Shown piece after piece: positions 26,201 to 34,679 of a stretch of 64,000 nucleotides of DNA. Under the pieces are notes generated by a model that was not told the origin of the DNA, ran no database searches, and saw nothing but the letters and a program-made list of their open reading frames with translations. Source of the DNA: Bradyrhizobium sp. CER78 (GTDB lineage: Bacteria; Pseudomonadota; Alphaproteobacteria; Rhizobiales; Xanthobacteraceae). A program made the translations under genes and the position numbers. The stretch spans positions 372,001 through 436,000 of the forward strand of contig NZ_JARVWP010000006.1 in the NCBI RefSeq assembly GCF_029846235.1, read 5' to 3'. How positions within the stretch are numbered: position 1 is the first letter of the stretch; each line of letters opens with the position of its first letter.

Positions 26201-27244
26201 ATGAAGAAAGGCGCAGGTTGGATGATCGCGTTGTGCATGGGCCTGGCCGGCTTGCTGAGCTCGCACTGCAACGCAGATCCGCTGGCGCACCCGCCGCGTG
26301 ACGAGTTGCGGCAGGCCTGGCAAAAGTATCGGCAGTCCTTCATCGCCCCCGAAGGGCGAGTGGTCGATAATGCGAACGGTGACATCAGCCACAGCGAGGG
26401 TCAGGGCTATGGCATGTTGCTCGCCGAGCGCTTCGACGATCGGGAGACATTCGAGCGAATCTGGCGATGGACCAGCGAGCACCTTCTGATCCGCGGCGAC
26501 GGGCTTGCGGCCTGGCGATGGGATCCAAAGTCGGACCCCCGGGTGGCCGATCGAAACAACGCAAGCGACGGCGACGTGCTGATTGCCTGGGCGCTGTCCG
26601 AAGCGGCCGACAAGTGGAGCGTCCCGGACTACGGCGATGCGTCGCGGCGCACGGTCAAGGCAATCGCCGCGAAGCTCATCGTGAGCAGCCACTTCGGGCC
26701 GATCCTGCTGCCGGGCGCCGACGGGTTCGACGTGTCGAGCCGCGCCGACGGCCCGGTCGTCAATCTGTCCTACTGGATATTCCCGGCCTTCAACTATCTG
26801 GGCCGGCGTCCCGGTCCCGTGGACTGGGCGCGCCTTTCCGATGTGGGCCTGAGGCTGATCGCCGCCGCCCGTTTCGGACCGCGACAGCTCCCCACCAATT
26901 GGGTTTCGCTTGCGCATGAAAACGCGGCGCCGGCCGCTTCCTTCCCGCGCGTGTTCGGATATGACGCGATCCGGATTCCGCTCTATCTCGCCTGGGGCTC
27001 GCACAGGGATATGGCCGCAGCACTTTCGCCGGGCCCCGCGGTCGTCGAGGTCGACAGCGGCAAGGATGCCGGGCCGTTTAGCGATCCCGACTATCAGGCG
27101 ATCGCAACGCTGGCGACCTGCGTGGGCGCGCAGGGAGTGTCTTCCGGCGAGACTGCGTATAGCGGCCGCTTCTACTATCCCGCGACCCTCTATCTGTTGT
27201 CTCGCATTGCCGCCGATGACGTGGCGCCGATATGCGCGCCGTGA
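26201..27244 (+). CDS. glycoside hydrolase family 8 endoglucanase (BcsZ-like)
   Basis: The 347-residue exported enzyme has a signal peptide (KKGAGWMIALCMGLAGLL, residues 2-19). The probable acid catalyst is Glu66 in SHSEGQGYGMLLAERF and the GH8 signature NNASDGDVLIAWALSEA (about 119-135) carries Asp123 and Asp125. GH8 includes cellulases, lichenases and the BcsZ/CelC editing enzymes of cellulose operons. It lies 16 bp after the synthase, so it likely trims or releases the polymer in the periplasm. bcsB- and bcsC-like genes are absent from the cluster. Confidence 0.93.
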   Translation: MKKGAGWMIALCMGLAGLLSSHCNADPLAHPPRDELRQAWQKYRQSFIAPEGRVVDNANGDISHSEGQGYGMLLAERFDDRETFERIWRWTSEHLLIRGDGLAAWRWDPKSDPRVADRNNASDGDVLIAWALSEAADKWSVPDYGDASRRTVKAIAAKLIVSSHFGPILLPGADGFDVSSRADGPVVNLSYWIFPAFNYLGRRPGPVDWARLSDVGLRLIAAARFGPRQLPTNWVSLAHENAAPAASFPRVFGYDAIRIPLYLAWGSHRDMAAALSPGPAVVEVDSGKDAGPFSDPDYQAIATLATCVGAQGVSSGETAYSGRFYYPATLYLLSRIAADDVAPICAP

Positions 27245-27273
27245 ACATGCCGGTGCTCGGTGGTCGCAGATCA

Positions 27274-27317
27274 TAAAAAATGCGCGGGCCGCCTTAGGTG
27301 AGGCGAGCCCGCGCATT
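27274..27317 (-). terminator. Rho-independent terminator of the hsp20-DUF1150 unit
   Basis: Read on the minus strand, AATGCGCGGGC and GCCCGCGCATT pair around an inner CGCCT/AGGCG stem and are followed by a run of six T. The position is just past the DUF1150 stop. It also faces the GH8 gene end. Confidence 0.88.
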
Positions 27318-27360
27318 GAATTCGCGGGTGCTGGATTCAGCACCGATCAGGAAATTTGTG

Positions 27361-27630
27361 TCAGTGGACGCTGACGGCTTGCAGCTCGTTGCTCCAGGCG
27401 TTGGCGATCGCGGCTTCGCGGCTGTCGGTCAGCATCATCGGCGTGCCGTCGGCGGCATGCAGTGCGAACAGCTTGAGGCCGGGCGCGATTTTCGGCGCCT
27501 GCGGAAAGAGATCGGGCACGTCCTCGGAACGGACCTGCTTCACATAGGCGATATGGCCCTCGCCCAGATGAGCCAGCGCTTCCGGCGTGACGTTGCTGGA
27601 TTCGATGGTGGTGGTACTCATGTCACTCAT
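27361..27630 (-). CDS. DUF1150 family protein
   Basis: The 89-residue protein MSDMSTTTIESSNVTPEALAHLGEGHIAYVKQVRSED resembles the alphaproteobacterial DUF1150 family, which is regularly found next to small heat-shock genes. No membrane segment or catalytic motif is evident. The ATG at 27630 has GAGGAG ten bases upstream. It lies 50 bp after hsp20 on the same strand and ends before a strong terminator, so it is probably the second gene of a heat-induced operon. Confidence 0.85.
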   Translation of the reverse strand: MSDMSTTTIESSNVTPEALAHLGEGHIAYVKQVRSEDVPDLFPQAPKIAPGLKLFALHAADGTPMMLTDSREAAIANAWSNELQAVSVH

Positions 27631-27680
27631 GGTCTCGACTCCTCAGCGAGATAAGCGGTCGAGTCCGCTCCTTGTTTCTA

Positions 27681-28106
27681 TTATTCGTGCTCATTGATAG
27701 CGATTGTCTTAATGACCCGTTCAGGTTCCGGCCTGGCCAGATCAATCGACAACAACCCGTTCTTCAGATCCGCGCCCAGCACCTGCATCCCCTCCGCCAG
27801 CACGAAGGTGCGCTGGAAGTGGCGCGCGGCAATGCCGCGATGGATGTATTGCCGAGCCTTGTCGTCCTGCTGGCGGCCGCGGATGACGAGCTGATTTTCC
27901 TCAATGGTTACATCGAGTTGGTCGCGGGTGAAGCCCGCCACCGCCAACGTGATGCGAAGCCGCTCAGGCTGGCCGTTGGTACGGTCGCACCGCTCGATGT
28001 TGTAGGGAGGATAGCCGTCAGCGCCCTTCACGACGCGGTCGAGCGCACGCTCAATCTCGTCGAATCCCAGAAGGAACGGACTGGACAACGATGGAACACG
28101 AGACAT
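27681..28106 (-). CDS. small heat-shock protein Hsp20 (IbpA-like)
   Basis: The 141-residue ATP-independent chaperone has an N-terminal arm (MSRVPSLSSPFLLGFDEIERALDRV), the alpha-crystallin domain (about 37-127: YPPYNIERC, RLRITLAVAGFTRDQLDVTIEENQLVIRGRQ, FVLAEGMQVLGADLKNGLLSIDLARPEPE) with the GLLSIDL motif, and a C-terminal V-I-K-T-I-A-I anchor variant. The start is the ATG at 28106, immediately after a ROSE-type hairpin that sequesters AGGA. Expression is therefore expected to be controlled both by a heat-shock promoter and by RNA melting. Confidence 0.95.
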   Translation of the reverse strand: MSRVPSLSSPFLLGFDEIERALDRVVKGADGYPPYNIERCDRTNGQPERLRITLAVAGFTRDQLDVTIEENQLVIRGRQQDDKARQYIHRGIAARHFQRTFVLAEGMQVLGADLKNGLLSIDLARPEPERVIKTIAINEHE

Positions 28107-28186
28107 TACAAAGTCCTCTCGAAGCGACTTTGAGGGGCCCTTGCGGCGCCCCATGCAACCGGCGGGCCGTCTGGCCTCCGGTCAGT
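28107..28186 (-). promoter_or_regulatory. ROSE-type RNA thermometer in hsp20 5' leader
   Basis: The leader can fold into three hairpins. The outermost pairs ACCGG/CCGGT with GGCC-AGAC-GGCC; the second is GGGGC-GCC-GCAA-GG-GCCCC. The last (28110-28131) is AAAG-UCGCU-UCGAG-AGGA-CUUU, in which UCGCU faces the ribosome site AGGA with one unpaired G, the diagnostic ROSE arrangement known from Bradyrhizobium. Melting at high temperature would free the ribosome site. Confidence 0.88.
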
Positions 28187-28191
28187 GAGGG

Positions 28192-28220
28192 ATATGGGGG
28201 CGAACTGGATAGCGTTCAAG
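28192..28220 (-). promoter_or_regulatory. sigma-32 (RpoH)-type promoter of hsp20
   Basis: Read on the minus strand, the -35 CTTGAAC and -10 CCCCATAT are separated by 14 bases, an almost perfect heat-shock consensus. Transcription would start near 28185, giving an 80-nt leader that coincides with the ROSE structure. Confidence 0.85.
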
Positions 28221-28276
28221 CAGCCCCGAAACCAGCCTAAACGCCCGCAACATGAGGGCAAATTCTTCTCGATCGG

Positions 28277-29359
28277 TTACCCTGCGACCCGCTTCCGGCC
28301 ATCAGCGGTAAAAAGATGCAGTTTGTCGCGTGGGGCGACCGCCCGGATCCGCTCGCCGATCGCAGGGCCCGAGACGCCGGGAACCCGGACGATCACCTCG
28401 CCCGGCGGCAGCTCGCCCGGATTGGCGGCAACCCCCTGCTCCTCGCGCTGGCGGCTGCCATAAACAAACGTCTCGGCGCCGACATGCTCGATCGCCTCGA
28501 CGGTGAGGCCGAGAGCGACACCGCCCGATACGGTCTCGCTGGAGATCACGAAATCCTCCGGCCGGATCCCGACAATGCCGGCGCCATCGGCGCCCGCGAT
28601 CTGGGAGGTCAGCTCGTCCGAGCGCAGCGGCATCAGGTTCATCGGCGGGGCGCCGATGAAGGAGGCGACGAAGGTGGTCGCAGGCCGCTGGTAGATCTCA
28701 AGCGGATTGCCGATCTGCTCGACCTGGCCGCCATTCATGACCACCAGGATATCGGCCAGCGTCATCGCCTCGAGCTGGTCGTGGGTGACGTAGATCGAGG
28801 TGGTGTTGAGCCGGCGCTGCAGCTTGCGGATCTCGACCCGCATCGCGATGCGCAGCTTGGCGTCGAGGTTCGACAGCGGCTCGTCGAACAGGAACACCTT
28901 CGGCTGGCGCACGATGGCGCGGCCCATCGCGACGCGCTGGCGCTGGCCGCCGGAGAGCTGGCGCGGCTTGCGCTCCAGCATCGGCGACAGCTCGAGCACG
29001 CGCGCGGCTTCCTCGACCCGGGTCTTGATCTCGGCCTCGGCCATGCCGCGGTTACGCAGGCCATAGGCCATGTTGTTGTAGACGCTCATATGCGGATAGA
29101 GCGCGTAGTTCTGGAACACCATCGCGATGTCGCGATCGGCGGGCTCGACCTGGTTGACGACGCGGCCGCCGATGTCGATCTCGCCGCCGGTGATGGTCTC
29201 GAGCCCGGCGACCATGCGCAGCAGCGTGGACTTGCCGCAGCCGGAGGGACCGACCAGCACGCAGAACTGGCCGTCGCCGACGTCGACATCGACGCCCTTG
29301 ATGGCCTCGAAGCCGCCGGGATAGGTCTTGCGGACGCTGCGCAGCGTGACGTTGGCCAT
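28277..29359 (-). CDS. ugpC: sn-glycerol-3-phosphate ABC transporter ATPase UgpC
   Basis: The 360-residue ABC ATPase begins [23 protein letters not shown]. Walker [11 protein letters not shown]-loop [22 protein letters not shown], signature [17 protein letters not shown], Walker [17 protein letters not shown] and H-loop [14 protein letters not shown] are intact. A C-terminal TOBE/MalK-like regulatory region (residues about 235-360, GIRPEDF) follows. It energises the UgpAE permease. The ATG overlaps the ugpE stop by one base (TAATG); it is the last gene of ugpBAEC. Confidence 0.93.
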   Translation of the reverse strand: MANVTLRSVRKTYPGGFEAIKGVDVDVGDGQFCVLVGPSGCGKSTLLRMVAGLETITGGEIDIGGRVVNQVEPADRDIAMVFQNYALYPHMSVYNNMAYGLRNRGMAEAEIKTRVEEAARVLELSPMLERKPRQLSGGQRQRVAMGRAIVRQPKVFLFDEPLSNLDAKLRIAMRVEIRKLQRRLNTTSIYVTHDQLEAMTLADILVVMNGGQVEQIGNPLEIYQRPATTFVASFIGAPPMNLMPLRSDELTSQIAGADGAGIVGIRPEDFVISSETVSGGVALGLTVEAIEHVGAETFVYGSRQREEQGVAANPGELPPGEVIVRVPGVSGPAIGERIRAVAPRDKLHLFTADGRKRVAG

Positions 29360-30207
29360 TACTTTTCCGTCTCCACCAATCCGCGCACGAACAGTTTCTG
29401 CATCACGACGACGACGAACACCGGCGGCAGCATCGCGAGCAGTGCGGTCGCCATCACGACAGGCCATTCGGTCAGCGCGTCGGTCGTGGTGATCATCTTG
29501 CGGATGCCGACCTGGATGGTCTGCATGTCGTCGCGCGTGGTGATCAACAGCGGCCAGAGATATTGATTCCAGCCGAGGATGAAGAGGATCACGAACAGCG
29601 CGGCCATGTTGGTGCGCGACAGCGGCAACAGCGTATCCCAGAAGAAGCGGAACGGGCCCGCGCCGTCGATGCGCGAGGCTTCCAGCAATTCATCCGGCAC
29701 CGTCATGAAGAACTGCCGGAACAGCAGCGTCGCGGTGGCGGATGCAATCAGCGGCAGCGACAGGCCGGCATAGCTGTCGAGCAGATGCAGGTCGGCGACG
29801 ATCTTGTAGGTCGGATAGATGCGCACCTCGACCGGCAGCATCAGGGTGATGAAGATGATCCAGAAGATTGCCATCCGGAACGGAAACCGGAAATAGACGA
29901 TCGCGTAGGCCGAGATGATCGAGATCGCGATCTTGCCGACTGCGATCAAGAGCGCCATGACCAGCGAGTTCAGCATCATGTTCAGCACCGGCTCGCGGGT
30001 CGAGCCGCTGGTGCCGACAAACAGCGTCTGGTAGTAGGTCTCGAGGAAATGGCCGCCGGGCAACAGCGACATCTGGCCATTGGCGATGACGGCATTGTCC
30101 TGGGTCGAGGCGACGATCGCGAGATAGACCGGGAAGGCGACGATCGCGATCCCGATCCACAGGATGGCGTGAGCCAGATAGCGCTGAAAGCCTTCTTCCT
30201 CGACCAT
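29359..30207 (-). CDS. ugpE: sn-glycerol-3-phosphate ABC permease UgpE
   Basis: The 282-residue permease has six TM segments and the conserved EAA loop [30 protein letters not shown] (residues about 185-215) that docks on UgpC. It starts at ATG 30207, overlapping the ugpA stop codon (ATGA-type), and ends overlapping ugpC, so all are translationally coupled. It belongs to the carbohydrate-uptake CUT1 group. Confidence 0.93.
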   Translation of the reverse strand: MVEEEGFQRYLAHAILWIGIAIVAFPVYLAIVASTQDNAVIANGQMSLLPGGHFLETYYQTLFVGTSGSTREPVLNMMLNSLVMALLIAVGKIAISIISAYAIVYFRFPFRMAIFWIIFITLMLPVEVRIYPTYKIVADLHLLDSYAGLSLPLIASATATLLFRQFFMTVPDELLEASRIDGAGPFRFFWDTLLPLSRTNMAALFVILFILGWNQYLWPLLITTRDDMQTIQVGIRKMITTTDALTEWPVVMATALLAMLPPVFVVVVMQKLFVRGLVETEK

Positions 30208-31088
30208 CAGTAGGTCACCTTGCGCTCGACGAAGCGGAACTGGATGCCCGTGAGCACGACCACGATGACCATCAGGATGACCGACTGCGCCGCCGAGGAG
30301 CCGAGATTGCCGCCGAGCAGGCCGTCCGTATAGACCTTGTAGACCAGCGTTTCGGTCGCCTTGCCGGGGCCGCCGCGGGTCATGGTGTCGATGATGCCGA
30401 AGGTGTCGAAGAAGGCGTAGACGATGTTGATGACCAGGAGGAAGAAGATGGTCGGCGACAGCAGCGGGAAGATCACGGTCCGGAACCGCCGCATCGGGCG
30501 CGCGCCGTCGATCGCGGCGGCCTCGATCACGCTCTTCGGGATGCTCTGGAGGCCTGCGAGGAAGAACAGGAAATTGTAGGAGATCTGCTTCCACGCCGCG
30601 GCGAGGATGATCAGGGCTGCGGCCTGGTCGCCGTCGAGCAGCGGATTCCAGTCAACGCCCATCGCGCGCAGATAGCGCGACAGCACGCCGAGCGAGGGAT
30701 GCAGCATGAATACCCAGAGCACGCCGACGACAGGCGGGGCCACCGCGTAGGGCCAGATCAACAGCGTGCGGTAGAGCGTCGAGCCGCGCAGCGGCCTGTC
30801 GGCCATCACCGCAAGCAGCAGTGCAAACGACAGCGAGGACACCGCGATCGCGAACGAGAACGCGAAGGTGCGGATGATCGCGGCGAAATAGGCCGGGTCC
30901 TTGAACAGCTCAAGATAGTTCTCGAACCAGACGAAGCTGGTGGAAAGGCCGAAGGCGTCCTGCAGCAGGAAGGACTGGATCACCGCCTGCGCGGCCGGCC
31001 AGTAGAAAAAGATCAGCACGATCGCGAGTTGCGGGGCAACCAGCGCGTAAGGCAACAGCTTTGATTGGAAAATCGCTTGCTTTTGCAT
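30207..31088 (-). CDS. ugpA: sn-glycerol-3-phosphate ABC permease UgpA
   Basis: The 293-residue permease begins [21 protein letters not shown], with six TM segments and the EAA loop [27 protein letters not shown]. It pairs with UgpE to form the transmembrane channel. It is separated from ugpB by 64 bp that hold a strong hairpin, which probably lowers permease expression relative to the binding protein. Confidence 0.93.
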   Translation of the reverse strand: MQKQAIFQSKLLPYALVAPQLAIVLIFFYWPAAQAVIQSFLLQDAFGLSTSFVWFENYLELFKDPAYFAAIIRTFAFSFAIAVSSLSFALLLAVMADRPLRGSTLYRTLLIWPYAVAPPVVGVLWVFMLHPSLGVLSRYLRAMGVDWNPLLDGDQAAALIILAAAWKQISYNFLFFLAGLQSIPKSVIEAAAIDGARPMRRFRTVIFPLLSPTIFFLLVINIVYAFFDTFGIIDTMTRGGPGKATETLVYKVYTDGLLGGNLGSSAAQSVILMVIVVVLTGIQFRFVERKVTY

Positions 31089-31103
31089 GATCTCTAAGAG
31101 AAT

Positions 31104-31128
31104 GGCAGGCCGCTTGCCGCGGCCTGCC
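31104..31128 (-). terminator. intercistronic hairpin between ugpB and ugpA
   Basis: The 10-bp arms GGCAGGCCGC and GCGGCCTGCC are perfect inverse complements with a 5-base loop. No T-run follows, so partial termination or 3'-end protection of the ugpB message is more likely than full termination. Confidence 0.6.
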
Positions 31129-31152
31129 GGTTGATGGCCTCAAACCATCATG

Positions 31153-32469
31153 TCAGTGGACGGCGGTCTTTTCAAACTGCCGCAGCATCTGGTTGCCGCG
31201 CTCGACGGCGGAGTCCAGCGCCTGCTTGGCGGTCTTCTTGCCGGCCAGCGCCTGCTCGATCTCCTCCGACCACATGTCGCGCAGCTGCACCATGTTGCCG
31301 AGGCGCAGACCGCGCGAATTCTCGGTCGGCTCCTTGTTGGTGAGCTCGAGCAGCGGGGTCTCGAGATAGGGCTGATCCTTGTAGAAGCCCTCTTCCTTGG
31401 CCTTGGCGTAGGCCGCCTTGGTGATCGGCAGATAGCCCGAGGCCTTGTGGATCCAGACCTGGCGATCGGTGTCGGAGAGGAAGGTCAGGAACTTGGCGAC
31501 GCCCTTGTATTCCTCGGCCGACTTGCCGCCCATCACCCACAGCGAGGCGCCGCCGATGATCGAGTTCTGCGGCGCGCCCTTGACGTCCGGATAATACGGC
31601 ATCGGCGCCGCGGTGAAGTTGAACTTGGCCTGCGCCTTGACGTTGCCGAAGAACGCCGACGAGGTCAGGTAGATCGGGCATTCGCCCGAAGTGAAGCGGC
31701 CTTCGCCGGTGTTGGTGCGGCCGGCATAGTCGTAGGTCTTGTCCTTCTGCAGCTCGACCAGGTTCTCGAGATGCTTGACCTGCAGCGGGCCGTTGAATTC
31801 GAGCACGGTGTCGAAGCCGTCGAGGCCGTTGGCCTTGCTGGCGAGCGGCACGTTGTGCCAGGCCGACAGCTGCTCGAGATTGACCCAGGTGACCCACGAG
31901 CCGGAGAAGCCGCAGGTATTGTAGCCGGCCGCCTTCAGCTTCTTGGCGTCCTCGAACACCTGCGGCCAGGTCTTCGGGATCTCGGCGATGTTGGCTTTCT
32001 TCAGCGCGTCGAGGTTGACCCACATCACCGTCGAAGACGAGTTGAAGGGGAACGACAGCATCTCGCCCTTCGAGGTCGAGTAGTAGCCGGTGATCGCGGG
32101 CAGGTAGACACTCGGATCGAACTTCTCGCCGGCGTCGGCCATCAGCTTGTAGACCGGTTTGACGGCGCCGGTGGCGGCCATCATCGTCGCGGTGCCGACC
32201 TCGAACACCTGCATGATGTGCGGGGCGTTGCCGGCGCGGAAGGCGGCGATGCCGGCATTCATGGTGTCGGCGTAGCCGCCCTTGTAGGTCGGGATCACCT
32301 TGTAGTCGGACTGCGAGGCGTTGAAGTCGTTGGCCAGCTTGACGATGACGTCATTGTTGGCGCCGGTCATCGCGTGCCACCACTGAATCTCGGTCGCCGC
32401 AAATGCAGGCGACGCGAATGCGAGCGTAGCAGCGGCTACAGCGGCAGCGCCGAGTCGTCGGAAAATCAT
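31153..32469 (-). CDS. ugpB: sn-glycerol-3-phosphate ABC substrate-binding protein UgpB
   Basis: The 438-residue periplasmic binding protein has a type-I signal peptide (FRRLGAAAVAAATLAFASPA, cut after AFA) and the cluster B solute-binding fold: TEIQWWHAMTGANNDVIVKLANDFN, GKGGYADTMNAG-like region, NSSSTVMWVNLDALKKA and GGASLWVMGG match UgpB. The start ATG at 32469 has GGGAGGGG upstream; the preceding TTG is not needed. It is the first gene of the ugpBAEC uptake operon for glycerol-3-phosphate and its phosphodiesters. No clear Pho box was recognised upstream. Confidence 0.92.
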   Translation of the reverse strand: MIFRRLGAAAVAAATLAFASPAFAATEIQWWHAMTGANNDVIVKLANDFNASQSDYKVIPTYKGGYADTMNAGIAAFRAGNAPHIMQVFEVGTATMMAATGAVKPVYKLMADAGEKFDPSVYLPAITGYYSTSKGEMLSFPFNSSSTVMWVNLDALKKANIAEIPKTWPQVFEDAKKLKAAGYNTCGFSGSWVTWVNLEQLSAWHNVPLASKANGLDGFDTVLEFNGPLQVKHLENLVELQKDKTYDYAGRTNTGEGRFTSGECPIYLTSSAFFGNVKAQAKFNFTAAPMPYYPDVKGAPQNSIIGGASLWVMGGKSAEEYKGVAKFLTFLSDTDRQVWIHKASGYLPITKAAYAKAKEEGFYKDQPYLETPLLELTNKEPTENSRGLRLGNMVQLRDMWSEEIEQALAGKKTAKQALDSAVERGNQMLRQFEKTAVH

Positions 32470-32616
32470 CAAAAGCCCCTCCCGGTTGGAACGTCATCTT
32501 TCGTTGCGCGCGTTATCAGCGCCGGATGACGTTCAAATGACCGTATTAACGAAAGCCATGGTAGGGGGGAAGCCGACGCAAAGGGAAGCGGTAAAAAAGG
32601 CGGAGATCGCAGCCGG

Positions 32617-32660
32617 CACCCTGCGGTGCAACGCCGGACGCGACGTTGCACCGCAGGGTG
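32617..32660 (-). terminator. 17-bp perfect-stem hairpin after CoA transferase gene
   Basis: The arms CACCCTGCGGTGCAACG (32617-32633) and its exact inverse complement (32644-32660) enclose a 10-base loop. On the minus strand a TTTTTT run follows about 20 bases later. It lies 22 bp beyond the stop of the CaiB-type gene. Confidence 0.75.
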
Positions 32661-32681
32661 GTGTGCTTCCTGGCGCTTGGC

Positions 32682-33887
32682 CTAGCGCTTGCGCTGGGGG
32701 CCGCAGACCACGCCCTTGTCGAGGAGGCCGGCGATCTCGTCCTTGGAGTAGCCGAACTCGCCGAGCACCTCCGCAGCGTGCTGGCTGAACTTCGGCGGCG
32801 TGCGGCGCAGGCTCGGCTTGGTGCGTTCGAGGCGGATCGGCGAGGCGACGCCCTTGTACCAATCCTTCTCGATGACGTCGCCGCGATGGATGGTGTGCGG
32901 GTTGGTCAGCGCCTGGTCGATCTTCTGCACCGGGCCCGCCGGCAGGCCGGCGGCGAGCAGCCGGTTGCACAGCGGCTCGGCCTCATGCTGGCTGAACACC
33001 GCGGCAAGCTCGACGCGGAGCGCGTCGCGGTTGGCGATGCGGTCCTTGTTACGGGCAAAGCGCGGATCGGTGCCGAGCTCGGGCTTGCCGATCTCCTTGG
33101 CGAGCTTGCGGAAGGTGCCGTCATTGCCGACGCCGATGAAGATGTTGTCGGTTTTGGTCGGGAAGATCGCATACGGCACGAGGTTGGGATGCTCGTTGCC
33201 GGTGAGCGACGGCGGCTTGCCATGCATGAAATAGTTCGCGGTGTGCGGATGCATGATCGCAAGGCCGGTCTCGTACAGCGTGGTCTCGATGAATTGGCCG
33301 AGCCCCGAGCGCTGCCGTTCCGACAGCGCCATCAGGATGCCGATCGCGGCATAGAGCCCGGTCGTGATGTCGACCAGCGGCACGCCGATCCGCATCGGGC
33401 CGCTCTCCAGCGAGCCGGTTGCCGCGATCATGCCGGTCATCGCCTGGATGATCGCGTCATAGCCGGGATTGCCGCCGCGCGGGCCGTCGGCGCCGAAGCC
33501 GGAGATCCGGCAATGCACGAGGCGCGGAAACTTCGCGCGCAGCACGTCGTTGCCGATGCCCCATTTGTCGAGTGTGCCGGGCTTGAAGTTCTCGATCAGC
33601 ACGTCGGCGGTTTCGAGCATCTTCATCAGCACCACGCGTCCGCCCTCGGAGGCGAGGTCGAGGCCGATCGAGCGCTTGTTGCGGTTGATGCCGACGAAAT
33701 AGGCCGCGTCTTCCTCGTGGAAGGGAGGGCCCCAGTCACGCACCTCGTCGCCGGCGGGCGGCTCGACCTTGATCACGTCGGCGCCGTGGTCGGCGAGGAT
33801 CTGGGTGCAATACGGGCCGCCGAGCACGCGCGTCAGATCGATCACGCGCAGTCCGGTCATCGCGCCCGTAGCCGCTGGGGTATTCAT
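32682..33887 (-). CDS. CaiB/BaiF (class III) CoA transferase
   Basis: The 401-residue protein begins with the class III family start GLRVIDLTRVLGGPYCTQILADHGADVIKVEPP. It continues with RNKRSIGLDLASEGG, ADVLIENFKPGTLDKWG and NPGYDAIIQAMTGMIAATG, where the Asp in GYDAI is the catalytic residue that forms the acyl-anhydride. It would move CoA between carboxylic acids, as formyl-CoA:oxalate or succinyl-CoA-dependent family members do. It stands alone, so the acid cannot be named. Confidence 0.92.
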   Translation of the reverse strand: MNTPAATGAMTGLRVIDLTRVLGGPYCTQILADHGADVIKVEPPAGDEVRDWGPPFHEEDAAYFVGINRNKRSIGLDLASEGGRVVLMKMLETADVLIENFKPGTLDKWGIGNDVLRAKFPRLVHCRISGFGADGPRGGNPGYDAIIQAMTGMIAATGSLESGPMRIGVPLVDITTGLYAAIGILMALSERQRSGLGQFIETTLYETGLAIMHPHTANYFMHGKPPSLTGNEHPNLVPYAIFPTKTDNIFIGVGNDGTFRKLAKEIGKPELGTDPRFARNKDRIANRDALRVELAAVFSQHEAEPLCNRLLAAGLPAGPVQKIDQALTNPHTIHRGDVIEKDWYKGVASPIRLERTKPSLRRTPPKFSQHAAEVLGEFGYSKDEIAGLLDKGVVCGPQRKR

Positions 33888-34046
33888 GGAAGCAACCTTC
33901 GCTCAGTTGGGATCGGAAAACGAGGGTCCCAGAGCTAACGGTCTTCGAGCGAGGCAGCAATGCTCTCATCGGCGCAGGCCCATGCAGCTGGCGGCGCGTG
34001 CGTTCGCCAAGCGAACTGGAAAGAGCGAACTGGCATCTCGAATGCA

Positions 34047-34087
34047 AACAAAATAGTCCGCCACGCGGGAAGGCGCGGCGGACTATT
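34047..34087 (-). terminator. Rho-independent terminator of ohr
   Basis: On the minus strand AATAGTCCGCC and GGCGGACTATT pair perfectly over 11 bp with a 14-base GC-rich loop, followed by TTTTGTTT. It begins 13 bp after the ohr stop. Confidence 0.88.
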
Positions 34088-34100
34088 GGCAGGCGAAGAA

Positions 34101-34526
34101 TTAGACGACGCTCAGCTTGACGTCGACATTGCCGCGGGTCGCGTTGGAATACGGGCACACATGGTGGGCCTTCTCGACCAGCGCTTCGGCGTCAGCGCGG
34201 GACAGGCCGGGCAGCGAGACGGCGAGGTCGACGGCAAGGCCGAAGCCGCCTTCCGAGCGCGGGCCGATCCCGACCGTCGAGGTCACTGCGGCGTCGGCGG
34301 GAACCTTGGGGCCGCCCTGCGAGGCCACGAACTTCATCGCGCCGATGAAGCAGGCGGCATAGCCGGCCGCGAACAGCTGCTCCGGATTGTTGCCGGCGCC
34401 ACCGCCGCCGCCGAGTTCCTTCGGGGTCGTCAGCTTGACGTCGAGCGCGCCGTCGAGGGTTGCCGCATGGCCATCGCGGCCGCCGGTTGCCTTGGCGCTG
34501 GTCTTGTAGAGCACGTTCACAGACAT
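34101..34526 (-). CDS. ohr: organic hydroperoxide resistance protein Ohr
   Basis: The 141-residue OsmC/Ohr-family thiol peroxidase begins [21 protein letters not shown]. The peroxidatic Cys is in [16 protein letters not shown] and the resolving Cys in [19 protein letters not shown]; the conserved Arg/Glu pair region [12 protein letters not shown] is present. It reduces organic and lipid hydroperoxides with lipoylated protein partners. It is divergent from the MarR-type gene ohrR, whose product likely represses it through palindromes in the gap. Confidence 0.95.
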   Translation of the reverse strand: MSVNVLYKTSAKATGGRDGHAATLDGALDVKLTTPKELGGGGGAGNNPEQLFAAGYAACFIGAMKFVASQGGPKVPADAAVTSTVGIGPRSEGGFGLAVDLAVSLPGLSRADAEALVEKAHHVCPYSNATRGNVDVKLSVV

Positions 34527-34574
34527 CGCAGTCTCCCTTGGTTGGGGCTTGGGTTTGAATTCGACGCCCTATGT

Positions 34575-34601
34575 ATTGCACTCAATTGAATTGTGTGCAA
34601 T
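34575..34601. promoter_or_regulatory. candidate OhrR operator (27-bp palindrome)
   Basis: The outer arms ATTGCAC and GTGCAAT and inner arms CAATT and AATTG are symmetric around a single central G, with only two mismatched symmetrical positions. A second related site, AATTG-TTCG-CAATT, lies at 34625-34638. Both lie in the ohr-ohrR gap, which fits a dimeric MarR repressor. Confidence 0.75.
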
Positions 34602-34679
34602 ATAAATTATGCGGCCTCACATTTAATTGTTCGCAATTGAATTCGCGGTCCCGTGAGCCCAGAATGACCCGGAAACGAG

